Notes: generated by a model from the letters alone, not told the origin. DNA of 64,000 bases from Acidimicrobiaceae bacterium (GCA_905182565.1 CAJJCB010000015.1:62001-126000), one strand, 5' to 3'. Positions 37,282 through 46,594 are shown, counted from the stretch's first letter. Made by a program: numbers and translations.

Positions 37282-38052
37282 TTAAGACAGGCCCATCGGT
37301 GAGAGTTCCAGCTTTTCCCATTGAGCTTGATCATGCCCAAAAAGAAGTCGACAGCCTTGGGTGTCTTGCAATGATTTAAGGTGACGCATAGACGATAATT
37401 GCATTTCGTGATCGAACCCAAATGGCGGTAACAGCATTTTTTCGAGTACCTCCTGCCAATAAACACAGTCACCGGTCAGAACTACGGGGCCGCTCTCTAA
37501 ATTCACTCTTAGCGACTGATGCCCCGCAGTGTGACCAGGCGTTGGTATGCAAAGAACTGACCCATCCGAAAAGACATCGTGTTGCCCCTCGACCTGCAAC
37601 ACATCATGGCCTAGGTCGAAGTCCGCAGGATTATATACCTCGTGTTCTATAAGTTTGGGGCGGTGAGCTGACTCCCACTCTGAACGTTGCACAATTATTT
37701 GTGCGTTAGGTATAAGCGCAGTTCCTCCGCAGTGATCAAAATGAAGGTGGCTAAATACAATCTTGTCAACTGACGATGAGTCAATCTGGATGTTTTCTAA
37801 TCGAGCTGAGACGCTGTCTTCAGGACGAAACGTTGATTCAAACTGTCGGGCCATCAACGGATATCGTGCCGACACGCCATTAACTAAATCTTGGTGGAGC
37901 CCTGTATCGAAAAGAAGAGTTTGCCCACTTGGGTGTATCACTAACCAGCTGGGGATCGGAAGATTAACGTTACCGCTTAGACCAGCAACTACAGACGACG
38001 CTGAAGTGGAAAGCCACCCGCATTCGAGAGGAACAAGACGTAGCTTCGACAT
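37282..38052 (-). CDS. Metallo-beta-lactamase fold hydrolase (AHL lactonase-like)
   Basis: 256 residues. The zinc motif HLHFDHCGG is followed by TPGHTAGHQSLRV (His), TGDCVYWQE (bridging Asp) and FGHDQAQW (last His). The order and spacing fit the AHL-lactonase/AttM-type group in the glyoxalase-II superfamily. Substrates in this group include lactones and esters. The real quorum-signal role is not implied. No companion genes indicate a pathway beyond the nearby hydrolases. Confidence 0.85.
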   Translation of the reverse strand: MSKLRLVPLECGWLSTSASSVVAGLSGNVNLPIPSWLVIHPSGQTLLFDTGLHQDLVNGVSARYPLMARQFESTFRPEDSVSARLENIQIDSSSVDKIVFSHLHFDHCGGTALIPNAQIIVQRSEWESAHRPKLIEHEVYNPADFDLGHDVLQVEGQHDVFSDGSVLCIPTPGHTAGHQSLRVNLESGPVVLTGDCVYWQEVLEKMLLPPFGFDHEMQLSSMRHLKSLQDTQGCRLLFGHDQAQWEKLELSPMGLS

Positions 38053-38253
38053 AGTCTCGACGGTAGTTGGTATTTGTTTAGAATGTCTACCGGTTAGTTA
38101 ATCTCTCTAACAATGCCAGAGCCGATACGTGAGTATGTGAAACAAGGATGCAGGTCGCTAGTGGAACCAACCTGCTAGAACTAATATTCCTTTCACTAAT
38201 TCCTGATGCTGTGTCTGTTGCAGAAAATTTCCAAAGATCAAAAAAACCTATTC

Positions 38254-39096
38254 CTATAGATCGCTTCTGTTTCGCAGATGATTGGGGAATTCAGCGTCCC
38301 GTCTATCGCTGGTTGCCACGAATGCTTCGTCCATATCATCCGTGTCAAACATGGCTGCATTCCATGTGGCTATGTACTCGAGGCCGTCAGCTACTGAATG
38401 ATCACGACTAAAGTTCATGCTTTGCTTTGTTCCCCAAATAGCCATTGGGCTCTTGCTTGCAATCTCTTTAGCTATCTCGTTAACAGCAGTAAGAAGCTCC
38501 TCATGGGTGTCAAAGACTTCATTAATAAAACCGCGTTCTTTGCCTTCAGCAGCGTGCATCTTACGGCCGGTGTAGGCGAGCTCCCTCACGACACCTTCGG
38601 GCACTAATTTTGGCATTCTTTGGAGAGTGCCTACATCGGCAGTCATCCCAATATTGATTTCTGCAATACAAAAATAAGCATCACTGGTAGCGTAACGAAG
38701 ATCGGCTGCTGAAACCATGTCGATGCCGCCTCCTACACAGGCTCCCTGGATAGCTGCGAGCACGGGTAGTCTGCTTTCTTCCATCGAGCTAAAACTCCGC
38801 TGTAATCGTAAAGCTGTTGATCTGAAGCTGGCGCGCGTTCGGCTCGGGAACTTTGAAGATCCTATGTTGATGGTATTATCGCCACCGAAAAACGAAAGGT
38901 CCATACCTGAGCAAAAATGGCGACCTTCTGCCGAGATAACTATGACTCGAGCATCTCCTTGATCTGAGAGATCGTTAATGATTTCCGGTAATTCTTTCCA
39001 AAATTCTGGAATCATCGAGTTAGCTTTTTCAGGCCGAATCATTCGAACCTGTGCGACCATGTCGGTGACTTCTACATCAAAACATTTGTAATTCAC
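38254..39096 (-). CDS. Enoyl-CoA hydratase/isomerase, probable dienoyl-CoA isomerase type
   Basis: 280 residues, crotonase fold. The CoA-binding stretch GRHFCSGMDLSFF and the oxyanion segment IQGACVGGGIDMVSAADLRY are clear. The segment EINIGMTADVGTLQRMPKL closely resembles the ECH1 (delta3,5-delta2,4-dienoyl-CoA isomerase) pattern, including its catalytic acidic residues. That suggests a role in oxidation of unsaturated fatty acids. The neighbouring acyl-CoA ligase gives the same impression. Specificity is inferred from motif resemblance only. Confidence 0.82.
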   Translation of the reverse strand: MNYKCFDVEVTDMVAQVRMIRPEKANSMIPEFWKELPEIINDLSDQGDARVIVISAEGRHFCSGMDLSFFGGDNTINIGSSKFPSRTRASFRSTALRLQRSFSSMEESRLPVLAAIQGACVGGGIDMVSAADLRYATSDAYFCIAEINIGMTADVGTLQRMPKLVPEGVVRELAYTGRKMHAAEGKERGFINEVFDTHEELLTAVNEIAKEIASKSPMAIWGTKQSMNFSRDHSVADGLEYIATWNAAMFDTDDMDEAFVATSDRRDAEFPNHLRNRSDL

Positions 39097-39151
39097 GCCC
39101 CTGACACTACGCTCCCTTGGATTATTAAGCTCACGCTTTGGGGGTTTTTAT

Positions 39152-39577
39152 CTACGCAGAGAGTGCTACGCCCATACAAAGAGCTACCAGTGATGAGCTG
39201 AGGGCAATAACGGCACCGGCTGCTGCAACGGGAGGCTTACTAGTATTTTGATGTATTAATGCTGCGCCTCCTGCAAGTAGAACGAAAAGCATTTTTATTC
39301 CCAGCAAGGCCTGCCATCCTATTGTCGTCGCCGAAGAGTCAATAGCGGTCAGATTCCATATTCCTGTGAAAACTGCTAGGCCAAAGAACGGCCAAGCTAT
39401 TCGTGCGAACCCCCGAGAGATAGCGGATAGGGCCTCTGGGTTAGTTTTCCTTATCATCGGAACTATCGCGCCCATAACGATTTGACCACCTAACCAAACT
39501 GAGACGGACAAAACATGAAGAATGATCCGAAAATCTTCGCCGTCAATTTGTGCGTTACGCATTCTTGCCTCCAGCAA
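39152..39577 (-). CDS. Four-helix integral membrane protein (CopD-like)
   Basis: 141 residues, with an alternative Met at residue 6. Four hydrophobic helices at about 17-38, 57-77, 90-108 and 118-140. The first contains LHVLSVSVWLGGQI, a His-Trp-Gly pattern seen in CopD and related heme/copper membrane proteins. This is a resemblance, not proof; a role in metal or heme handling is possible. Confidence 0.6.
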   Translation of the reverse strand: MLEARMRNAQIDGEDFRIILHVLSVSVWLGGQIVMGAIVPMIRKTNPEALSAISRGFARIAWPFFGLAVFTGIWNLTAIDSSATTIGWQALLGIKMLFVLLAGGAALIHQNTSKPPVAAAGAVIALSSSLVALCMGVALSA

Positions 39578-39640
39578 TTAAAAGCCTGTCGCTCTGACTG
39601 TCAAGCCATCTGGGGCAGGTCTGGTATTATATTTTTCTTA

Positions 39641-40798
39641 TTAGGGGTTAAGGAGATCCGCCATATTGTTCTCAAAAAATTTATCGAGAACCTCTTCGCT
39701 CATGCCATGTAGAGATGATTCGAATCGGCCGAGAGGGTTTCGTCCTCCCTCTATGTGAGGGTAGTCCGATGAAAAAAGATATAGATCGGCATTTGATTCT
39801 CTGATCATCGCCCCGACGTCTTCAAAGGGGTATGGCGTGAACGCCATTTGTCGTCGTATCTGCTCCGAAGGTGGCTCGTTTAGAGAAGCCAAATCAGGTT
39901 CAGACTTCTTCCATATTTCAGCTATTAGATCTAACCGCCGCAGAAGTGCTGGAACCCAACCAGCCCCTAATTCTATTACCCCGCCACGAAGGGTTGGGTG
40001 ACGCTGCAAGACTCCATCTAAGACGAGGCTGCCCACGAAAGTTTCCGCCGCTTGATGGAGAGCAATCATGTCTTTACCTCGAACATTTTCACCACCGCCT
40101 AGCCAATCTGTCGGTTCTGGCCGACCAGTGTTCATCCAATCAGGTTGTATCTGTAGAGGGTCGCCACCGACATGAATAACAAAAGGTACTTCAGCTTTGG
40201 CCATTAGAGCCCAAACTGGGTCTAAGTCAGTGTGGCCCGGGGAACGCCCACCTGCGGGACGGTGAGGGACCCACATTGCCCCTAAGCCCATGCTCAACGC
40301 AGCCTCCATTTCTTGGATTGCTCTATCTGGATCATCGAGTGGTAAAAGCGCAACTCCTATAAGCCGTTCGTCGTCTGCGCAGAATTCAGCCATAGCGCGG
40401 TTGTGCGCTCGTGTGGCACCATAACGGAGCTCAGCATCTGCAGTTAGATCAAAGGCAATCCCTGCGCTAAAGGTTGAGAAAACAAATTGCTGATTAAACC
40501 CGAGCATGTTTAGAGCTGTTGTTCGCTCTTGTTTATTAAACGCTCCTAATGCAAAATACCCTTTAGGCCCGGATAGCAGTTCATCGCCGAGCGCTACTAG
40601 CTCAGCTACTGTTTCTGGAGAGTGACCTCCCGATAGCGCTGCTTCGCGCCATGATTCACTACTCCGGCCACCGCCATCAAAATTAATTTCAGGTAAGCGC
40701 TTCTTAAGTTCAGGGTCTGCGTGCGCCGTTAAAAAATCCGGTAATTCCATCAAGTGGCTATCGGCGTCTAGGTAACGTCTCTGTTTCGCATGGGCCAT
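39641..40798 (-). CDS. Amidohydrolase-2 family metal-dependent hydrolase
   Basis: 385 residues. The front has LDADSHLMELPDF (metal-binding DxH), the middle FVIHVGGDPLQ (His), and the end LFSSDYPHIEGGRNPLGRFE (catalytic Asp with the usual SDYPH), typical of the ACMSD-like/amidohydrolase-2 group. Relatives act as decarboxylases or hydrolases on aromatic and lipid-derived substrates. It is divergent in sequence from the 35683-36687 protein, so the two are not recent duplicates. An 18-base palindrome lies 124 bases upstream of its start. Confidence 0.85.
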   Translation of the reverse strand: MAHAKQRRYLDADSHLMELPDFLTAHADPELKKRLPEINFDGGGRSSESWREAALSGGHSPETVAELVALGDELLSGPKGYFALGAFNKQERTTALNMLGFNQQFVFSTFSAGIAFDLTADAELRYGATRAHNRAMAEFCADDERLIGVALLPLDDPDRAIQEMEAALSMGLGAMWVPHRPAGGRSPGHTDLDPVWALMAKAEVPFVIHVGGDPLQIQPDWMNTGRPEPTDWLGGGENVRGKDMIALHQAAETFVGSLVLDGVLQRHPTLRGGVIELGAGWVPALLRRLDLIAEIWKKSEPDLASLNEPPSEQIRRQMAFTPYPFEDVGAMIRESNADLYLFSSDYPHIEGGRNPLGRFESSLHGMSEEVLDKFFENNMADLLNP

Positions 40799-41211
40799 GG
40801 GAAAATACTAGCAAATATCTATTGACCCCGATGAGATTGGTACAGCTAAAAAATGCGGTTTGAGCAAAAGCCAAGCGGTGTTATTTTTGAGGGTTGCTGT
40901 TGTTTAGCGCTCATGTTTGCTGTTGCAAATATTTGCAACTTTTCGCAACAGTGTTTGTAGGTGCTCGACCTTCAGGATTCTTCAGACCAACAACGATAAC
41001 TCGTGTGCCTCTGTTGTCGAGCCCTCATTGAGTCTCTGGTCCTTCATGTGATTTGATCAGTTCCTCATAACAGAACTAAGTGTGGGGTCTACATTTGTGA
41101 AACTAGCGCTGTCAGTTCGCAGGAATCATAAACCGGGGGAGGGCAGCGGTTGTCGCTGATACGTCTGAAATTTCGATATTCGCCATCTGCTCCTCTGTAG
41201 AGCGCATCTAG
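40799..41211. other. Intergenic region with palindrome, no gene seen
   Basis: About 410 bases between two minus-strand genes. Apart from the 18-base palindrome at 40922-40939 and a nearby partial copy of its half-site (TTTTCGCAACA, about 40940-40950), I see no gene, RNA or terminator. It is expected to contain the promoter of the 39641-40798 gene. Confidence 0.6.
40922..40939. promoter_or_regulatory. Perfect 18-base palindrome, likely operator
   Basis: GTTGCAAATATTTGCAAC reads the same on both strands without a spacer. A further half-site-like TTCGCAAC follows six bases later. The site lies upstream of the minus-strand amidohydrolase gene. Its size and symmetry suit a dimeric repressor such as TetR or LacI type, but no regulator gene is adjacent. 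Confidence 0.5.
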
Positions 41212-42750
41212 CTACGCCTCGACCTGACTGTAGCGCTCGCGAAGTTCACGTTTGAGTACTTTACCGGTTGCGTTGTGAGGAATTTCTCTAACAAAAAGCA
41301 CTGATCGAGGAACTTTGAAAGGAGCCAAATTCTTACGACAGTGGTTCATGATCTCCTCAACGGTTAATTTTTCGCCTTCTCTGAGGACCACCAACGCTCG
41401 ACCCACTTCAACCCATTTTTCATCAGGAATACCAATTATAGCGACCTCACCTATCTGTGGGATTTGGTATATGACGCTTTCCACTTCTGCCGGGTAGACG
41501 TTTTCGCCGCCTGAGATATACATGTCTTTCCAACGGTCCACGACGTAGTAGTAGCCATCTTCATCACGTTTCACAGCATCACCTGTTTTGAGCCAGTCAT
41601 CTTCAAAGGAATCTGCTGTAGCTTCAGGTTTATTCCAGTACCCAGGAGTGACATTTGGGCCTTTGCACCAAAGCTCCCCGGTCTCACCCACTTCAGCTTC
41701 ACGCCCATCCTCCGTGACGATCCGAACTGCAGTATGCATCGCTGGTATTCCGGCAGAACCTATTTTTTCTTCGCATTTATCTGCAGGAAGAGCCAAGACA
41801 AGAGGGCTAGTCTCAGTCATGCCGAACGCCTGCTGTAGGGGTAAACCTTTCTCGGCCCAGGTTTTGATAAGGGAAACAGGAGTCGGAGAGCCAGCAACGG
41901 AAGATCCGACGATCGTAGGAAAAACGGCATCTTCAAACTCTGGAACTTGGCTCATTAGAAGCCAGTTGGTAGGAACACCAATCAAATGAGTGATACCGAT
42001 TTTTGGATCACTCATTACAGCAAGCACCTGAGACGGATCAAATGTTTTCATTACAATATTCGTGCCGCCGAAATGAAAAGCGGGGTTAGCGTACGCGTTC
42101 AGGCCACCGGTATGGAAAAGAGGTAAGAAAACCAGATTCACCATGGATGCGTTTAGCGAATAAAATTCTACGCAATTGATTGTGTTCCAAAAAATCATTC
42201 CCTGGGTGATTATCGCCCCTTTAGGCAAACCAGTGGTCCCTGAGGTGTACATGATGCTGATCGGGTCATCGTGTGTGCACGCCACTGACGATTTCATTGG
42301 CTCATGCAAATCAAGGATTTCTTCATATGGAACGGCCGCTCCAGCAGATAATCCCCAAGTTACTCGGTGAGAAATTTGACAAATTTTAGCGAGTTCTGTA
42401 CTTGGTTCGCTATAGGCATCATCGTGAATGATTACTGATGGATCTGCATCGCTAACTATGTATCTGAGCTCTGGGATTGTTAGACGCCAATTAAGTGGCA
42501 CAAATATGGCACCGAGTTTCCAGCAAGCAAACTGGACTTCGAGGGTGTTGCTATCGTTCTCTGCGAGAACTGCGACTCTGTCACCTCTGTTGATTCCGAA
42601 CTTGGATCGTAATGCAGTTGCTAGTCTGCTAGTTCGGTCATTCATCTGTCTATAAGTAAATTTGCGCCCTGAGGCCATGTCGCTGACAGCTAACTTATTG
42701 CCGCGAGTCAGCGCATGGTGGGCGAGCCAGTCATAAGAAGGGGTACTCAT
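41212..42750 (-). CDS. Acyl-CoA synthetase (AMP-forming, FadD-like)
   Basis: 512 residues. ANL superfamily ligase with the P-loop IMYTSGTTGLPKGA, the adenylate motif FGMTETSPLVLA, the hinge region DRWKDMYISGGENVYPAEVE, and the C-terminal catalytic Lys in NATGKVLKRELRE. It activates a carboxylic acid through an acyl-AMP to acyl-CoA. Substrate is probably a fatty or aromatic acid. Together with the dienoyl-CoA isomerase-like gene it suggests a local beta-oxidation-type function. Confidence 0.92.
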   Translation of the reverse strand: MSTPSYDWLAHHALTRGNKLAVSDMASGRKFTYRQMNDRTSRLATALRSKFGINRGDRVAVLAENDSNTLEVQFACWKLGAIFVPLNWRLTIPELRYIVSDADPSVIIHDDAYSEPSTELAKICQISHRVTWGLSAGAAVPYEEILDLHEPMKSSVACTHDDPISIMYTSGTTGLPKGAIITQGMIFWNTINCVEFYSLNASMVNLVFLPLFHTGGLNAYANPAFHFGGTNIVMKTFDPSQVLAVMSDPKIGITHLIGVPTNWLLMSQVPEFEDAVFPTIVGSSVAGSPTPVSLIKTWAEKGLPLQQAFGMTETSPLVLALPADKCEEKIGSAGIPAMHTAVRIVTEDGREAEVGETGELWCKGPNVTPGYWNKPEATADSFEDDWLKTGDAVKRDEDGYYYVVDRWKDMYISGGENVYPAEVESVIYQIPQIGEVAIIGIPDEKWVEVGRALVVLREGEKLTVEEIMNHCRKNLAPFKVPRSVLFVREIPHNATGKVLKRELRERYSQVEA

Positions 42751-43149
42751 GAGGAAAAGTTAGCTAATTCAAGTCATCGACGTAGTGGCTTTGCCATTTT
42801 TGGTATTGATATCGTTGCTTTTCATCTAACTGTGAGTTTCCCTTATCGCTAGCGCATACGTCCAGGGCTTTTGCAAGCTTCATCAATATTGAAAACCTTA
42901 AGAAGATTTGATGAACCTAGAATATGCTTTGGCAGAGATTCTGATTGGCATATGAGTAATATATTTTATGGCATTTACACGCTCATCTAAGCGTTACACA
43001 CTCAACGATAGAGTTTAGGCCTCAGGAATCAGAAGCTAAACCGAAGTCCTCGACAGTAAACCGCTGAAGTTATTGGGTTCTATTGACACTCGTGTAGCTG
43101 GGAGAAAACGCCTCATGCTGTGGGGCTAGTAACGGCTAGCCTCTCAGAG
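42751..43149. other. Divergent intergenic region upstream of mog-rib
   Basis: About 400 bases separating the minus-strand ligase from the plus-strand mog-rib operon. It should contain both promoters. I looked for the FMN riboswitch expected upstream of riboflavin genes and found no match to its conserved core. No gene is evident. Confidence 0.55.
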
Positions 43150-43656
43150 ATGAGCGGTGAAATAAAAAATATGGATTCAACGAATGAGATTCAGTTGTTC
43201 GCCAAAGTCTTGACGGCTAGCGATGGAGTTGTTGCCGGCACGCGAGAAAATTTAAGTAGTGTCGCTCTGGCTGAGACTCTGAAAGCATCTGGATTTGAGG
43301 TCACTCAGCAAAGAGTCGTGTCTGATGGCGTAGAAAGCGTCGCAGCGGCGTTGCAAGAGATGACTGAAAACTTTGCAGGCTTAGTAGTTACGACCGGTGG
43401 AACTGGATTTACTTCACGTGACTTAACGCCAGAGGGAACTCGTAAAGTCATTGAGCGAGAGGCTCCAGGTCTAGCTGAAGCGATGCGACTAGTGAATCCC
43501 CTCGGTCGTCTTTCGCGAGGACTTGCAGGAATCAGAGGTAACTCTATAATTCTTAATACTCCTGGTTCTACTAAGGGGTGTGTCGAGTGTCTGAATGCTG
43601 TGATAGACGTTGTTCCCCATGCGCTTCGTCTTCTTAATGGTGAGAGGTTGCATTGA
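43150..43656 (+). CDS. mog: Molybdenum cofactor biosynthesis MogA/MoaB family protein
   Basis: 168 residues from the ATG at 43150. A GTG at 43120 and an ATG at 43171 are alternatives, none with a strong ribosome-binding site. The MoCF-binding fold shows LTASDGVVAGTRENLS, the signature VVTTGGTGFTSRDLTPEGT, and LNTPGSTKGCVECL. MogA adenylylates molybdopterin; MoaB-type homologues may be inactive, and the two cannot be separated here. It overlaps ribD by four bases, so it is the first gene of the riboflavin operon, an uncommon partner. Confidence 0.85.
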   Translation: MSGEIKNMDSTNEIQLFAKVLTASDGVVAGTRENLSSVALAETLKASGFEVTQQRVVSDGVESVAAALQEMTENFAGLVVTTGGTGFTSRDLTPEGTRKVIEREAPGLAEAMRLVNPLGRLSRGLAGIRGNSIILNTPGSTKGCVECLNAVIDVVPHALRLLNGERLH

Positions 43657-44681
43657 CCAAATCAAGATCTAAATTGTTGTCCGATACGGCTCTGATGGAG
43701 CGAGCGTTAGTAAATGCTGACGCAGTAAGGGGATCTACGGCTCCTAACCCATGGGTTGGAGCAGTATTGCAGACTTTGGACGGCGAAATTTTTGAGGGTG
43801 GTACTCAGCCCGTAGGAGAGGATCACGCAGAGCGGGTGGCAATAAAAATGGCTGCTGCGAAGGCAAAGGGAGCAACAGTAGCCACAACACTTGAGCCCTG
43901 TTGCCATCAAGGCAGAACGGCTCCGTGCACGGAAGCTCTCATAGAGGCGCAAGTAGCGAGGGTCGTAGTTGGACTTACTGATCCAGACGAGAACGTGAAC
44001 GGACAGGGCATAGCTGATCTTCGAAAAGCAGGAATCGAAGTCATTGAAGGCGTCCTCGAAGAGAAGGTAGCTGAGCAGCTTGCGCCCTATCTCCATCATC
44101 GGAGAACTGGAAAGCCCTGGGTGGTTTTGAAAATGGCTTTGACGTTAGACGGACGGAGTTCGGCGGCGGATGGGAGCTCTCAATGGATAACAGGAGAGGC
44201 GGCTCGAGCTGATGCCCACCTGCTAAGAGCTCGGTGCGATGGGATTTTAGTGGGGGCCCAAACAGTGAGGTCTGACAATCCTTCGCTTACTGTTCGTCAT
44301 GTAACTGGGAAAGATCCAATTCGTATAGTCCTAGGGATAGCGCCTCCGGATGCAGCGATTCACCCATGTTGGGAAGTCGATGGAGATTTTGAAAAAGTCC
44401 TTCAGTTGCTAGGTGAACGAGGAATTGTAGATTTGTTAGTGGAAGGCGGCGCTAATGTTGCATCGAATGTTCACCGTGCAGGCCTGGTCAATGAATACGT
44501 TTTTTATCTCGCCCCTGCTCTAATGGGCGGCGATGATGGTCGGCCCTTGTTCACTGGTGCTGGTGCGCCAACTATTGGTGATCTGCGGCGCGGTAGAATA
44601 ACTAGTGCGCGGATGGTAGGAGAAGATGTTCGAATTGATCTTCGAATGGCTGCACCAAATACTTCCACGGAGGGAATCTGA
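43653..44681 (+). CDS. ribD: Riboflavin deaminase/reductase RibD
   Basis: 342 residues, TTG start overlapping the mog stop. The N-terminal deaminase has the zinc site HAE (EDHAERVAIKMA) and EPCCHQGRTAPC. The C-terminal reductase carries KPWVVLKMALTLDGRSS, SSQWITGEAARADAHLLRA and LLVEGGANVASN. The two steps convert the pyrimidine formed by RibA. The reductase half is a little shorter than average but has its motifs. The stop shares one base with the ribE ATG. Confidence 0.95.
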   Translation: MTKSRSKLLSDTALMERALVNADAVRGSTAPNPWVGAVLQTLDGEIFEGGTQPVGEDHAERVAIKMAAAKAKGATVATTLEPCCHQGRTAPCTEALIEAQVARVVVGLTDPDENVNGQGIADLRKAGIEVIEGVLEEKVAEQLAPYLHHRRTGKPWVVLKMALTLDGRSSAADGSSQWITGEAARADAHLLRARCDGILVGAQTVRSDNPSLTVRHVTGKDPIRIVLGIAPPDAAIHPCWEVDGDFEKVLQLLGERGIVDLLVEGGANVASNVHRAGLVNEYVFYLAPALMGGDDGRPLFTGAGAPTIGDLRRGRITSARMVGEDVRIDLRMAAPNTSTEGI

Positions 44682-45259
44682 TGTTCACAGGTTTGATCGA
44701 AGAGCTTGGCTCGTTTCTGTATCGAGAAGGTGAGAGGTTTCGATTCGAAGCCGAACTTGTTTTAGAAGAAACCAAAATAGATGACTCGATTTCTGTCAAC
44801 GGCTGCTGTCTAACGGTGGTCGATATCGGAGATGACTGGTGGGAAGCAGATGCGGTTGAAGAAACAGTTTCCAGAACGTCATTAGGTGATCTTGTGCCAG
44901 GAGATTCAATAAACCTTGAAAGAGCTGTCAGATCCATTGACCGACTCGGTGGCCACATGGTTCAAGGACACGTAGACGGAGTCGGCACAATCATTTCGCC
45001 AGGGCCTGATTTAAGGGTTCGGATGCCAAAGGAAATGGCACGGTATTTGGTGGAGAAAGGTTCCATCACCGTTGACGGGGTGAGTCTCACCTGTTTTGAT
45101 GTCCTAGACGATTCGTTTGCGATTGCCTTAATTCCCCATACTATGAATGTGACATCACTCGGTAGCCGTAATGTTGGAGATCGAGTTAATCTTGAGGTGG
45201 ACGTAATCGCAAAATATGTGGAACGCTTACTGATACCCCATAATGGTGAAGTTAAATAA
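44681..45259 (+). CDS. ribE: Riboflavin synthase alpha chain
   Basis: 192 residues, starting MFTGLIEELG as usual. Two lumazine-binding barrels in tandem are visible: SVNGCCLTVVD in the first and TVDGVSLTCFD in the second, with MVQGHVDGVG between. It forms riboflavin from two molecules of lumazine. The companion lumazine synthase gene ribH is not in the window. Confidence 0.95.
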   Translation: MFTGLIEELGSFLYREGERFRFEAELVLEETKIDDSISVNGCCLTVVDIGDDWWEADAVEETVSRTSLGDLVPGDSINLERAVRSIDRLGGHMVQGHVDGVGTIISPGPDLRVRMPKEMARYLVEKGSITVDGVSLTCFDVLDDSFAIALIPHTMNVTSLGSRNVGDRVNLEVDVIAKYVERLLIPHNGEVK

Positions 45260-45288
45260 TTTTTTCCTGCCCTGGAAGGCCCAAGATA

Positions 45289-46539
45289 ATGAGAAGCTTC
45301 GAATCCGGTGATCCTGAATCGCCACTGGCGTCAATAGAAGACGCTATTTCCGCTATAGGGCGAGGTGAAATTGTCGTTGTCGTAGATGACGAAGATCGAG
45401 AAAACGAAGGCGATCTCATAATGGCAGCTCAGTATGCGACTCCAGAAACGATCGCATTCTTTGTTCGGTACACATCAGGAGTCTTATGCGCCCCTCTTCT
45501 TGGTGAGCGGCTAGACCAATTAGCTTTACCTCTAATGGTGGCAGTAAATACCGAGCCAATGCGAACCGCTTATACAATCACAGTAGATGCGGCCGAGGGA
45601 ACGACCACTGGAATCTCAGCTGCCGATAGGGCTAAGACTCTCAACCTGTTAGCGTCAAAAACAAGTGAACCCCATGAGTTTGTTCGGCCCGGTCATGTCC
45701 TGCCGTTGAGGTACAGCCCAGGTGGCGTTCTGAAACGCGCTGGCCACACCGAGGCAGCCGTAGATCTAGCACGGCTAGCTGGTTGCGAGCCGGCAGGGGT
45801 GCTTGCAGAAGTTGTAAACGATGACGGCACTATGTCACGTATGCCGGAGTTGGTTGAGTTTTGTCGTGAGCACGATTTGTTGCTCATCTCGATAGCGGAT
45901 TTGATTCGCTACCGGCGATCCAATGAGCGCCTCGTTGACCCTGTATCACAGGCCCGCATTCCGACTATATATGGCGACTTCACGGGGCATGTCTTCCGTG
46001 ATTTTGATGGAACAGAGCACCTTGCCTTGGTGTACGGCCAAATAATGGGTAGTGAGCCTGTCATGGTTCGTGTTCATAGCGAATGCCTTACAGGAGATAT
46101 TTTGTCTTCGCTTCGATGCGATTGCGGAACACAGTTGCATATGGCCATGGAGCGGATTGCTAAAGAAGGGGCTGGGGTTTTAGTTTATCTGCGTGGCCAC
46201 GAGGGCCGTGGCATAGGCATAGGTCATAAAATTGCGGCATATTCATTGCAGGATCAAGGCCACGACACAGTCGATGCCAATCTTGAGCTGGGCCTGCCGG
46301 TCGACAGCAGAGAATATGGGATTGGCGCTCAAATACTTGTAGAACTTGGCGTTAACAAAATGCGCTTAATGACCAACAACCCGAAGAAAATCGGTGGTCT
46401 AGCTGGCTATGGCCTCGAAATTGTGGAGAGGGTCCCGACTGGGGCAGCTCCAAATCCAGAGAATTTAGCTTACCTACGAACTAAACAATTGAGAATGGGT
46501 CATCTAATAGATGGTCTAGATGACCTAGTTAAAGAGTAA
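45289..46539 (+). CDS. ribBA: Bifunctional DHBP synthase / GTP cyclohydrolase II
   Basis: 416 residues. The RibB half shows VVDDEDRENEGDLIMAA and RPGHVLPLRYSPGGVLKR with TEAAVDLARLAG. The RibA half has the zinc ligands in SECLTGDILSSLRCDCGTQL and RGHEGRGIGIGHK. It feeds riboflavin synthesis from both GTP and ribulose 5-phosphate. The last rib gene of the cluster, followed by a hairpin and hisG. Confidence 0.96.
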   Translation: MRSFESGDPESPLASIEDAISAIGRGEIVVVVDDEDRENEGDLIMAAQYATPETIAFFVRYTSGVLCAPLLGERLDQLALPLMVAVNTEPMRTAYTITVDAAEGTTTGISAADRAKTLNLLASKTSEPHEFVRPGHVLPLRYSPGGVLKRAGHTEAAVDLARLAGCEPAGVLAEVVNDDGTMSRMPELVEFCREHDLLLISIADLIRYRRSNERLVDPVSQARIPTIYGDFTGHVFRDFDGTEHLALVYGQIMGSEPVMVRVHSECLTGDILSSLRCDCGTQLHMAMERIAKEGAGVLVYLRGHEGRGIGIGHKIAAYSLQDQGHDTVDANLELGLPVDSREYGIGAQILVELGVNKMRLMTNNPKKIGGLAGYGLEIVERVPTGAAPNPENLAYLRTKQLRMGHLIDGLDDLVKE

Positions 46540-46561
46540 ACGCGCTGAGTTTGTTGTCTAA

Positions 46562-46594
46562 ATACCCAAAGTCATCGCAAATTACTTTGGGTAT
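46562..46594 (+). promoter_or_regulatory. Perfect 11-base hairpin between ribBA and hisG
   Basis: ATACCCAAAGT (46562-46572) pairs with ACTTTGGGTAT (46584-46594) across an 11-base loop. There is no T-run, so it is not a standard terminator. It might be a processing or attenuation element separating the rib genes from hisG. The spacing to the hisG ATG is 29 bases. Confidence 0.5.

Noticed and set aside
37422-38411. Several plus-strand frames of 76 to 112 codons
   Set aside because: They are opposite to the lactonase-like and crotonase genes, whose motifs are clear on the minus strand.
42751-43149. FMN riboswitch upstream of the riboflavin operon
   Set aside because: No match to the conserved core sequences of the FMN element was found in this gap or in front of ribE or ribBA.
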